In this document: positions 17,960 to 26,195 of the stretch, one piece after another | Numbering within the stretch: the first letter of the stretch is position 1 | Layout: the number at the start of each line of letters is the position of its first letter | Assembly: GCA_963758945.1 (NCBI GenBank) | Contig: CAVWXY010000008.1 | Span: forward strand, 124,001-188,000 | Length of the DNA: 64,000 nucleotides | Reading direction: 5' to 3' | Origin: VAZQ01 sp963758945 | GTDB lineage: Bacteria > Pseudomonadota > Alphaproteobacteria > Rhizobiales > Xanthobacteraceae | Position numbers and translations under genes: made by a program | Notes under the pieces: model-generated | Databases searched by the model: none | The model's input: only the letters and a program-made list of their open reading frames with translations | What the model was told of the DNA's origin: nothing

Positions 17960-18004
17960 GAAGCGGTCCCGCTGAGGTTTGGAGCACAATGGCGCTGCGA
18001 GTTA

Positions 18005-18030
18005 ACCTCTCCCCGCAAGCGCGGAGAGGT
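18005..18030. repeat. Short palindromic intergenic repeat
   Basis: ACCTCTCCCCGC pairs with GCGGAGAGGT (2-base bulge) around AAGC. Palindromes of this CCTCTCCCC..GGGGAGAGG type are common intergenic repeats in Rhizobiales. It lies between the broken membrane gene and the hydrolase gene; I saw no second copy in the window. Confidence 0.55.
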
Positions 18031-18135
18031 GGCGCCTGCGGCACTGTCGCGCCGGCCCGCGAGGTCGTGCCGCGGTCGCGCGATCGGGGGCCGACGGAGA
18101 GCCGCGCGCGCCGGCCGATCCTGTGGAGCTCTGCG

Positions 18136-19035
18136 ATGTTCGGTGGATTCGATATCTCGGTGGTCGACGTCGGAGAAACGACGATCTTCATCCGTCGCAA
18201 GGGAAGCGGCCGGCCGTTGCTGTTGCTGCACGGATTCCCGCAGACGCATCTGATGTGGCATCGCGTTGCGCCGGGCTTGGCGGACGACTTCACCGTCGTC
18301 TGCGCCGATCTGCGCGGTTACGGATCGAGCGGCAAGCCGCCGTCGCAGCCGGATCACGCGCCCTACGCCAAGCGCGCGATGGCGCTCGATATGGTTCGCA
18401 TGATGGAAGCGCAGGGGTTTTCGCGCTTTTGCGTGGCGGGACACGATCGCGGGGGGCGCGTCGCCTATCGGATGGCGCTCGACCACGCGGACCGCCTCGA
18501 ACGCCTTGCCGTTCTGGATATCGTTCCGACCGGCGAAGCCTTCCGCCGCGCCGATGCCCGGTTCGCCCTGGATTACTGGCCCTGGTCGCTGCTGGCGCAG
18601 CCGGAGCCGCTGCCCGAACGGTTGATCGCGGCGGATCCCGAGGCCTTCGTGGACGACGCGCTCGGCGGATGGGGCTCGGACGGGACGAGCTTTCCGCCGC
18701 CGGTTCGCGCGGCCTATATCGACGCGCTGCGGGATCCGCGGGCGGGGCACGCGATCTGCGAGGAATATCGGGCCGCCACCGGCATCGACTTGGCGAGCGA
18801 TACCGAGGATCGCCGGGCGGGCCGTCGCATCTCGTGTCCGGTGCTCGTGCTGTGGAGCGCGGGGAGCGGTCTCGACAAGTGGTATGAAGACGCCGGCGGG
18901 CCGTTGGGCATCTGGCGGGATTGGGCCGCCGACGTCACGGGCCGCGCGATGTCCGGCGGTCATTTCTTTCCCGAGCAGAACGCCGCCGAAACGCTATCGG
19001 AGCTGCGCTCGTTCTTCGGCGCCCGCAACTCGTAG
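18136..19035 (+). CDS. Alpha/beta hydrolase, fluoroacetate/haloacetate dehalogenase-like
   Basis: A 299-residue hydrolase close in layout to the fluoroacetate dehalogenases. The oxyanion region is LLLLHGFPQTHLMWH, then CADLRGYGSSGKP, the nucleophile elbow GHDRGGRVAY (Asp nucleophile, with both arginines that bind the carboxylate in the family), an Asp in RLAVLDIVPT, and the catalytic His in MSGGHFFPEQ. The halide-pocket tryptophan is kept in PWSLLAQP, but the neighbouring residue that is His in characterised fluoroacetate dehalogenases is Pro here. The fold and acid-binding residues are therefore supported; the actual substrate may be another haloacid or an ester. It is cytoplasmic. Confidence 0.82.
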   Translation: MFGGFDISVVDVGETTIFIRRKGSGRPLLLLHGFPQTHLMWHRVAPGLADDFTVVCADLRGYGSSGKPPSQPDHAPYAKRAMALDMVRMMEAQGFSRFCVAGHDRGGRVAYRMALDHADRLERLAVLDIVPTGEAFRRADARFALDYWPWSLLAQPEPLPERLIAADPEAFVDDALGGWGSDGTSFPPPVRAAYIDALRDPRAGHAICEEYRAATGIDLASDTEDRRAGRRISCPVLVLWSAGSGLDKWYEDAGGPLGIWRDWAADVTGRAMSGGHFFPEQNAAETLSELRSFFGARNS

Positions 19036-19702
19036 GGTTGGTTGAGCCTCGAGCGCGCTCATGCGCGTGTTTCGACGCGGCAGGCGAAACCCCGCCGCGC
19101 GAATCCGGATCGAGGAGAGACGATAGCGGGGCAAGTCCCATCGATCTTGTGCATGCGACGTCCGCCGCGGCAGCGCAGACCGACGATGCCGGCCGTTCAT
19201 AAGAAGGCATGGGCGGGAGCCGCAGCGGGCGGTCGGGCCGTGTCGGCGTCTTGCCTTACGCCCCGCCGCGCGCTGCAGGCACGTGAATTATCCGGCCTTT
19301 GGCTATGGCGCTCTTCGCATCGGGATCTATGCCGATGCGAGGCGCCCGACCGCGGGTGAGGCGGCGGGCCGGTATTTCCCAGATCAAACAAAACAGGCGC
19401 ATCGGGGTGTCGTGTGCTTCATCGCGCAGACCGATCATGGTGTGACGCATCTCGGCAGCTGGCGTGGGTTCTGGTCCGCTGTATGCGAGCGGATCGGCGA
19501 AGAACACAAATCCGTAGGCTTGAAAAATTTTGCGCGAGTTGGGTAAATGAAGCGTTAACACCCTCGCGCTGCAAGTTTCGAAGAAGCCCTCCCACATCGC
19601 ACTGCGAGCGGTGCCGACACCCGGCGTCAAAGACAAGAAGCACGCCCTGCTTCGGATCATAACCGCCAAGGCCGACCGGACCGGCTCGAGGCAAAGACAT
19701 CG
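19036..19702. other. Long intergenic region, degenerate repeat-like sequence
   Basis: About 670 bases without a supported gene. The first 100 bases (TAGGGTTGGTTGAGC and the later GGCGAAACCC) resemble a decayed copy of the GGTTxxGCGxxACCC intergenic repeat common in Bradyrhizobium relatives. The rest shows no coding pattern, and I see no terminator. Confidence 0.35.
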
Positions 19703-21547
19703 ATGTCGCAGGAAATGCAGAGCAGGTGGCTCGATCGCCCGGTGGACGAAAGCCACGATCATGTGCTCGGCCCCGCCGATGCGCGCATCACGCTGGTCGA
19801 ATACGGCAGCTATGCGTGTCCCTATTGCCGCGCGGCCAACGACAGCATCGCCGCGATCCGCGACCGGTTCGGCGAGCGCATGCGCTACGTGTTCCGGCAG
19901 CGGCCGCTCACCGACAACGACCTCGCCCGCCGCGCCGCCGAGCTGGCCGAACAGGCCGATCGCGATCAGTTCTGGAAGGTGCACATCGCGCTGATGACGC
20001 GATCGGAGGCGCTGACCGAGAACGACCTCGTTGCCGTCGCCGGCGAGCTGGGCGAGACGCGCGACCCGCGGGACGCGGAGGACATCGCGCGGCGCGCAAA
20101 GGCGCGCGTCGACGCCGACGAAGCGAGCGCCCGTGCCAGCGGCGTGACGATCACGCCGACCTTCTTCATCAACGGCCGGCGGTACGACGGCCCGTGGGAC
20201 GAGAGCGCGCTGTCCGATGCAATGCTCGGCAGGCTGGGCCACCGCGTCCGCTCGGCGGCGCTCGACTTCGTCAGCTGGGGGCCGTCGGCCGGCGTGCTGC
20301 TGCTGCTCGCCACGCTGCTGGCGGTGGCGCTCGCCAATTCCCCGCTGGCGTCCGGTTTCGAGGCGTTCTGGGAGCAGGACTTTGGCTTCACCTTCGGCGA
20401 CGCCGGCTTCCGCATGTCGCTGCGTCACTGGATCAATGACGCCCTGCTGACGATCTTCTTCCTCGTCGTCGGCCTCGAGATCAAGCGCGAGTTCACCGTC
20501 GGCCATCTGGCCAGCCGGCGGTCCGCGGCACTTCCGGTTGCCGCAGCCATAGGCGGCATGGTGGCGCCCGCGCTGCTCTACCTCGCGATCATTCCGCATG
20601 GACCATGGTCGCAGGGCTGGGGCGTGCCGATGGCGACCGATACCGCCTTCGCGATTGCGTTGATCGCAATGATGGGCGGCCGGGTGCCGATCGAGCTGCG
20701 CGTGTTCCTGACTGCGGCGGCGATCGTCGACGACATCGGCGCCATTGTGGTGGTGGCGGCATTCTATTCCGGCGCGCTCCACCTCGGCTGGCTTGCATGC
20801 GGCGCCGCCACGGTCGCGGCGCTGGCATTGCTCAATCGCTCGCGTGTCTACCGCGTGCTGCCCTACATCGTGCTCGGCGTCGTGCTGTGGGCCTGCGTCC
20901 ATGCCGGCGGACTGCACGCCACCTTGGCCGGCGTGCTGCTGGCGTTGTTCATTCCGACCCGGCCGCCGCCGAATTTGAAAGCGCTCATGACGCAGGCGGA
21001 CGTGATCCTGTCGGTCGAAACGCAGCACGGCGGCGAGGTGCTGCGGCGCGGCCCCTCGTTGCCGGCGCTGCGCGCGCTCGACGAGATCCACGAGCGCCTG
21101 GAATTGCCGGCGGACCGCCTGTTGCGCCACGCCGGCGCGCGCTCGAGCTACCTGGTGCTGCCGCTGTTCGCCTTGGCCAATGCCGGCGTGGCGATCACCA
21201 GCGAGGTGTGGGACGGCCACCAGGCGTTGCTGCTCGCGATCATGGCCGGACTGGTGATCGGCAAGCCGCTGGGCTTGATGTCGGCCTCGGCGCTGGCGGT
21301 GTGGTTGCGCGTCGCCGTCAAGCCGGAGGCCTATTCGTGGCGCCAGCTCGGCGGTGCCGGCGCGTTGGCCGGCATCGGTTTCACCATGTCCCTGTTCATC
21401 GCCGGCCAGGCGTTTCCGGCGCAAGCCGACTTCGCCGCCGCCAAGATCGCGGTATTCGCGGCGTCGGTGCTGTCCGCGCTCGCCGGCGTAGCCGTGCTTT
21501 GGGGCGCCTCGCGCGATGTTCAAGACAACAACACCACACAGGAATGA
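19703..21547 (+). CDS. nhaA: Na+/H+ antiporter NhaA with N-terminal DsbA-like thioredoxin domain
   Basis: A 614-residue fusion. Residues 1-180 are a DsbA/thioredoxin-like domain with the active-site motif CPYC (Cys39, Cys42) and the cis-proline region GVTITPTFFINGRRY. From about residue 185 an NhaA antiporter follows: the entry helix with VALANSPLA, LTIFFLVVGLEIKREFTVG, ATDTAFAIALIAMMGG (the first conserved Asp), FLTAAAIVDDIGAIVVVAA (the ion-binding Asp pair) and LVIGKPLGL (the conserved Lys). NhaA exchanges Na+ for H+ across the inner membrane for pH and sodium homeostasis. The thioredoxin domain has no signal peptide, so it should face the cytoplasm if NhaA topology is kept. Confidence 0.94.
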   Translation: MSQEMQSRWLDRPVDESHDHVLGPADARITLVEYGSYACPYCRAANDSIAAIRDRFGERMRYVFRQRPLTDNDLARRAAELAEQADRDQFWKVHIALMTRSEALTENDLVAVAGELGETRDPRDAEDIARRAKARVDADEASARASGVTITPTFFINGRRYDGPWDESALSDAMLGRLGHRVRSAALDFVSWGPSAGVLLLLATLLAVALANSPLASGFEAFWEQDFGFTFGDAGFRMSLRHWINDALLTIFFLVVGLEIKREFTVGHLASRRSAALPVAAAIGGMVAPALLYLAIIPHGPWSQGWGVPMATDTAFAIALIAMMGGRVPIELRVFLTAAAIVDDIGAIVVVAAFYSGALHLGWLACGAATVAALALLNRSRVYRVLPYIVLGVVLWACVHAGGLHATLAGVLLALFIPTRPPPNLKALMTQADVILSVETQHGGEVLRRGPSLPALRALDEIHERLELPADRLLRHAGARSSYLVLPLFALANAGVAITSEVWDGHQALLLAIMAGLVIGKPLGLMSASALAVWLRVAVKPEAYSWRQLGGAGALAGIGFTMSLFIAGQAFPAQADFAAAKIAVFAASVLSALAGVAVLWGASRDVQDNNTTQE

Positions 21548-21807
21548 GCCGCGCGGTCCGCTGCGCGCACGCCGACCCTCGCCGACATGTTCCGAGCGTC
21601 GGGCCGCGACGTGTCGTCGCTGTGCAGGCCGGAGCAGTGAAGGGCGACGAGATCGTCGCCTCTCCCGTCGGTGCAACGGCGATTGCGGCAGGAACCCGAT
21701 GTTGGCGGAGGCGTTGGTGTTCGATTGGTTCTCCGGTCGCGCACGCATGTGCGTAGAGAACGGGGACGTTCCATGATTGGGGGCTGCAAGCGCGCGGAGG
21801 GTCGCAC

Positions 21808-22747
21808 ATGGCGTCGACGCATGAGCCCATTCACCTGCTCGAGCCCGCAAATCTGCTCGAACCCCTCGACCTCAGCGATCAACCTGCCGGCCCCGCGCGT
21901 CCCATGGTGGACGCAGATCGCGCATCCGCGCGAAGAGTGTCAGCGCCGCGGCCCGCGAGCGCGAAAAGGGGGACGGAGCGGTTTGGCCGCCGCGGTCGAC
22001 GGATGCTCAAGGCGGCGGTGATCGTCGCCGGCGCCGTTGCCTGTTTTGGAGCCGGCGCCGCGCTGCCGCAACTCGCAGGTATCGGCCTCGACCGCATTGA
22101 CGTTCCGCAACCGGTTGGAAAGGCGCCGCCGCCGCGGGTGGCGGCCAGTCCGGCCAAATCGGATGACGCCGTCCTGGCTGCCGCCTGGAATGGATCGGAT
22201 CAAAATGACTTCGCGCCAATCTGCCGCGCCCGCCGCGGTGCAGGAGCCGGCCGCGAGCGCCGCGACGCCGCGCGATCGCCGCGCGTCCAGCGAGGACGGC
22301 GCGCGCCGCGCCGCGTCGGCTGCGCATCCGGCCGCCGCGCCGAATCCATCCGCCATCCCGGGTCCGATCCCCGTCGATCCGCCGCAGGCCGCGCAGCCGG
22401 TTCAGCCGGCGGAAAATTCCGCGTCCGTCGAGTTGCCGCGCCCCGACCCGCGGACCGCCCGCCACGACGAGGAGCAGATCCGATCCTTTCGCCACACGCG
22501 GCGCGCCAGCCGGCGCACGCGGCCCGCTGACAACGATATCGCCGCCGCGCGTTCCTGGGACCGCTGGCAGGACCGCGACGACGGTCGAGGCTGGGGCTGG
22601 GACCGCAGCCGCTATGACGACGAGCGTCTCCGCGAGCGTGATCGCGGGGCGGCCAGAGGCTGGGGCTGGGACGATCGCAGGACCGGCAGGGCGCGGCGTG
22701 ACGAGGTGCCGGCGGTGACGTTTCCTCCGTTCAGGAACACCTGGTAG
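21808..22747 (+). pseudogene. Proline/arginine-rich single-pass membrane protein, frameshifted
   Basis: The reading frame from the ATG at 21808 encodes a soluble N-terminus, then a transmembrane helix (AAVIVAGAVACFGAGAALPQL) and a Pro/Ala-rich start of a periplasmic part. Near 22190-22225 the coding pattern moves to another frame, which encodes a Pro-rich linker and a C-terminus with two WGWDR/WGWDD repeats, ending at the TAG at 22745-22747. I infer one gene of about 310 codons with a one-base lesion. The family is unknown; the composition suggests an envelope protein. The alternative is two unrelated short ORFs, which I think less likely because the frames meet without a gap. Confidence 0.5.
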
Positions 22748-22778
22748 CACCTGATATAAGGCACCCCGCGCCGCGATC

Positions 22779-22985
22779 GTGCACAGCCGAGCACATCGCC
22801 GGTCGAGGTCTTCGCCAAGCGCAATGTCTGGCGCCATCTCGATCCCGGCATTCCCCCGCCGCGATGTACCGCGCATTCCGTCCAGGATTCTCGTTGCCGT
22901 GAATGGATTTCTCGTGCTCGTCGCGCTTGCTGCACTTGTCGGCATCTGGTTCGGCAGGGCGGCCGCCCGGCCGGGGGCTTCCTGA
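22779..22985 (+). CDS. Possible small membrane protein (68 aa)
   Basis: An ORF of 68 codons with a hydrophobic helix in its second half (ILVAVNGFLVLVALAALVGIWFG) and a basic tail. The start is uncertain: the ATG at 22779 has no good ribosome binding site, and internal ATG and GTG codons are possible. Nothing else identifies it. Confidence 0.3.
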   Translation: MHSRAHRRSRSSPSAMSGAISIPAFPRRDVPRIPSRILVAVNGFLVLVALAALVGIWFGRAAARPGAS

Positions 22986-23289
22986 TGATTTCGGCTCGTC
23001 CTGCCGGGCTCCCGCCCGGGCGGATATTTCCCAATATGTTCAATCTCGTACCAGGTTAACGCATTTTGTGGTTGACTACGTTACGCGAGTAGGCTATGAA
23101 ACGGTATTAACCGAAATTGCGAATGATCGACGGTCGGGCTCCGGCCCGGCGTGATCATGTCGCCCGGCGACGTAGCGATGCTGCGGAGGGCCATCGCCTG
23201 CCGCGCCGCGCAAGCCTGCTCTTTCCCACTTCGATTGGTCTGATATCGGCGCCGCCCCGGTCGAAGCGGCGAGAAAGGTGGTTGTTCGA
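22986..23289. other. Intergenic stretch upstream of the terminase remnant
   Basis: About 300 bases, slightly more A+T-rich around 23041-23110 than the surroundings. No protein or RNA recognised; no phage att-like repeat seen. Confidence 0.35.
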
Positions 23290-24583
23290 ATGGAAGGATC
23301 CCGAGTAGTTGCGTGCCTGCTCGACTACCGGCCGCGCCGGCAGTTCGTCCCGTTCCATCACCGCTGGCAGCGCTTCGCCTGCATCGTGACCCACCGCCGC
23401 GCCGGCAAGACCGTGGCCTGCATCCACGACCTGCACCGCGGCGCGACGCGATCGAAGAAGGCGCGGCCGCGCTATGCCTATCTCTCGCCGTTCCTGCGGC
23501 AGTCGAAGGCGGTGGCGTGGGATTATCTGCGCGCCGCGATCGAGCCCGGCCGAAGATACGGGGCCGCCGCACACGAGAGCGAGCTGCGCGTCGACTACGC
23601 GGCCAACGGCGGGCAGGTGCGGCTCTACGGCGCCGACAACCCCGACGCCATGCGCGGCATCTATCTCGACGGCGTCGTGCTCGACGAATATGCCGACATG
23701 GACCCGCGGGTGTGGTCGGAGATCATTCGCCCGGCGCTCGCCGACCGCCAGGGGTGGGCGGTGTTCGTCGGCACGCCCAAGGGCCGCAACGCCTTTTTCG
23801 AGCTGTGGCGGCGCTCGCAATCCGAGGAGGGCTGGTTTTCCATGATGCTCAAGGCGAGCGACACCGGGCTCATTCCGGAGAGCGAACTCGCCCTCGCGCG
23901 ACGCGATCTCAGCGAGGAGCAATACGCCCAGGAGTTCGAATGCTCCTTCGATGCCGCCGTGATCGGCTCCTACTACGGCAAGCTGATGACGCGGGCGGAA
24001 GCCGACAAGCGCGTCGCCGGCGTGCCCTACGATCCCACGGCGCTGGTGTGGACCTCATGGGACCTCGGCATCCGCGACGCCACCGCGATCTGGTTTGCGC
24101 AGGTGGTCGGCCGCGAGATCAGGATCATCGACTACTACGAGGCTTCGGGCGTCGATCTCGGGCACTACGTGCGGGAGATATATGCGCGGCCCTACGTCTA
24201 CGCCGGGCACATCGTCCCCCACGACGCCCAGGCCAAGGAGCTCGGCACCGGCAAGAGCCGGCTCGAGGTGCTGGCGAGCCTGAGCTTGAAGCACGTCACG
24301 CTCGCGCCGCTGCACCGGGTCGAGGACGGCATCAATGCGGTGCGCATGGTCATCCCCAAATGCTGGTTCGACGCGGTGAAATGCGCGCGCGGCATCGACG
24401 CGCTCAAGCTCTACCGCGCCGACTACGACGACAAGCTCAAGGCGCTGCGCCCGCAGCCGATCCACGACTGGACCTCACACGCGGCGGAACTCGTTCCGTT
24501 ACCTCGCGATGACGCTCGACGGGCGCGCGGGGCAGAGCGGGTTTCACCGGCGGATCGCGTATGCGCAGTCATCGCCGGCGTGA
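23290..24583 (+). pseudogene. Phage-type terminase large subunit, orphan, frameshifted near the 3' end
   Basis: About 430 residues of a TerL-type DNA packaging motor. The ATPase part has the adenine-binding start LDYRPRRQFVPFHHR, Walker A in VTHRRAGKT, and Walker B in GVVLDEYADM followed by VFVGTPKGRNAFFELW. The nuclease part includes WTSWDLGIRDATAIWFAQ, with the metal-binding Asp. Near 24489-24493 one extra base shifts the frame; in the restored frame the protein ends normally with DSFRYLAMTLDGRAGQSGF and stops at 24583. I see no portal, capsid, tail or integrase gene around it, so this is a lone phage or gene-transfer-agent fragment. The start is taken at the ATG at 23290. Confidence 0.85.
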
Positions 24584-24743
24584 CCGGCGAAATCGGCAAG
24601 CCGGGGCGGTGCATCGAAAGCCGATTCGAAAGCAATAAGCGGAAAGCCCAAGCCCGGCCGCGCATCTATGTCCGGGGCGCTCGGGGCGACGGCGCGCGCA
24701 ATCGCCGTGACCCGATCCCGCAGCGAGCAGAGAGGAAATCATC

Positions 24744-25214
24744 ATGTCGAAGGAACAGGAGAACAAGGCAATCGTCGGTCGCTGGTTCACGGAGTTCTGG
24801 GGCAATCCGTGGAACCCCGATGTCGTCGACGAGCTCGGGGCGCCCGATATCCTTTTGCAATATTCCCTGCACGCGCCGCGCCGCGGTCGCGAGCAGGTGA
24901 AGACGTTCATGACCGAGTTCCGCAGGGCGTTCCCGGATCTCGACTTCTGGGGCACGGCAGACCTGATCGCCGAGGGCGACTACGTGGTCGGTCGTTGGGA
25001 CGGCGGCGGGACCCACACGGGCCCCGCCTTCAGCGACCTTCCGATCGGCTCGCTTCCCTCGGCTTCCGGCCGGAAGATGCGTTTCACCGGAACGACCGTG
25101 CTTCAACTGAAGAACGGCAAGATCGCCGAAGAAATCGGGCTGGACGATGGAGTGACCGCCCTGCAGCAGCTCCGACTCATACCTGCGAAGTGGGCGATCG
25201 TCGACGATGATTAA
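24744..25214 (+). CDS. SnoaL-like/NTF2-fold protein (ester cyclase family)
   Basis: A 156-residue protein with an AGAGGAAA ribosome binding site. It has the cone-shaped NTF2/SnoaL layout: N-terminal helices with IVGRWFTEFWG, then ADLIAEGDYVVGRWDGGGTHTG and FTGTTVLQLKNGKIAEE. The family includes polyketide cyclases, limonene-epoxide hydrolase-like enzymes and many small-molecule binders of unknown role. No polyketide genes are near, so no substrate can be given. A hairpin terminator follows directly, indicating a single-gene transcript. Confidence 0.83.
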   Translation: MSKEQENKAIVGRWFTEFWGNPWNPDVVDELGAPDILLQYSLHAPRRGREQVKTFMTEFRRAFPDLDFWGTADLIAEGDYVVGRWDGGGTHTGPAFSDLPIGSLPSASGRKMRFTGTTVLQLKNGKIAEEIGLDDGVTALQQLRLIPAKWAIVDDD

Positions 25215-25223
25215 CGGAAGGAC

Positions 25224-25253
25224 GGGACCGGGGGATCGTCCCTCGGTCCCTTT
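25224..25253 (+). terminator. Intrinsic terminator after SnoaL-like gene
   Basis: GGGACCG pairs with CGGTCCC with inner G/C pairing, followed by TTT, starting 10 bases after the stop codon. Confidence 0.75.
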
Positions 25254-25392
25254 CACCGCCGGGCTTGCGTCTTCGTTTCTGAAATGCGCCTGCGCAAGGC
25301 CCCCGGGCACAGGTCGCCGCGGAGCGCGATCGGCAGCATGACGCGTCGTCGATCCGGTAGGGGGCCGGGTCCCTCGCCTGATCAATATCAAG

Positions 25393-25422
25393 CGCCGGCC
25401 CTGCCGTTGCGGCAGGACCGGC
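25393..25422 (-). terminator. Hairpin downstream of L,D-transpeptidase gene
   Basis: The arms GCCGG(C)CCTGCC and GGCAGG(A)CCGGC, with one mismatch, form a stable stem about 50 bases past the stop of the leftward gene. The T run is poor. Confidence 0.5.
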
Positions 25423-25470
25423 GTCTCATGGCGGGGATGGTGCGTCGAAGGTGGACTGGTGACGCGGCGT

Positions 25471-26094
25471 TCAGCGGAACAGGCTGAACCCGGCTGCGGC
25501 GCGACGCTCCTCGACCGGCAGGACTACGACCTTGGTGCCGACCTTGACGCGGTCGTAGAGGTCGATCACGTCCTCGTTGGCCATCCGGATGCATCCGGCG
25601 GTCGCGCGGCTGCCGATGGTCGAGGGGGCGTTGGTGCCGTGGATGCGGTAGAAGCTGCCGCTGAGATACATGGCGCGCGCGCCGAGCGGATTGGTCGCTC
25701 CGCCGGCCATGAAGCGCGGCAGATAGGGGGCGCGGGCGATCATCTCCGCCGGCGGCGTCCAATCCGGCCACTCGGCCTTGCGCTCGACGGTCTTCACGCC
25801 GGACCAGGTGAAACCCTCGCGGCCGACACCGATGCCGTAGCGGATCGCCTTGCCGCCGGGCAGAACGTAGTAGAGGTAGGTGTTGGGCGTATCGACGACG
25901 ATCGTGCCCGGCGCCTCGTTGGTCGGATATTCGACGGTCCCGCGCCGCAGGTCGGCCCGGGCCTGGTTGCCGTTATCGGTCGGCGTGTAGCCGAAACCGA
26001 GCCAGGCGAATGGATTGGCGGATGCTTGCGTGGCGAAGGCGCTCGCGGCGATGACCACGGCGGCGGCAGTCGCAAAGCGGCAGAGTCTGTTCAT
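25471..26094 (-). CDS. L,D-transpeptidase (YkuD domain), exported
   Basis: A 207-residue protein with a Sec signal peptide (MNRLCRFATAAAVVIAASAF, cut near ASA before NPF). The catalytic domain carries the YkuD signature: HGTNAPSTIGSRATAGCIRM, with the His and the active-site Cys in S-x-GCIRM. Upstream strands include GTIVVDTPNTYLYYVLPGG. Such enzymes form 3-3 peptidoglycan crosslinks, or attach outer-membrane proteins to peptidoglycan, in the periplasm of Rhizobiales, where they are numerous. The ATG at 26094 is chosen because it directly precedes the signal peptide. It is on the same strand as, and downstream of, the nitrate reductase gene, with about 100 bases between. Confidence 0.92.
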   Translation of the reverse strand: MNRLCRFATAAAVVIAASAFATQASANPFAWLGFGYTPTDNGNQARADLRRGTVEYPTNEAPGTIVVDTPNTYLYYVLPGGKAIRYGIGVGREGFTWSGVKTVERKAEWPDWTPPAEMIARAPYLPRFMAGGATNPLGARAMYLSGSFYRIHGTNAPSTIGSRATAGCIRMANEDVIDLYDRVKVGTKVVVLPVEERRAAAGFSLFR

Positions 26095-26195
26095 GATAGC
26101 CCCCTGTTCCCCAGTACTGATTAGTCGGCCCGAGGGGCGCCCAGGTTCAAAATCGGCCAAAAGAATTTTGCGCCCGGACCCCGAGCGGTAGCGCG

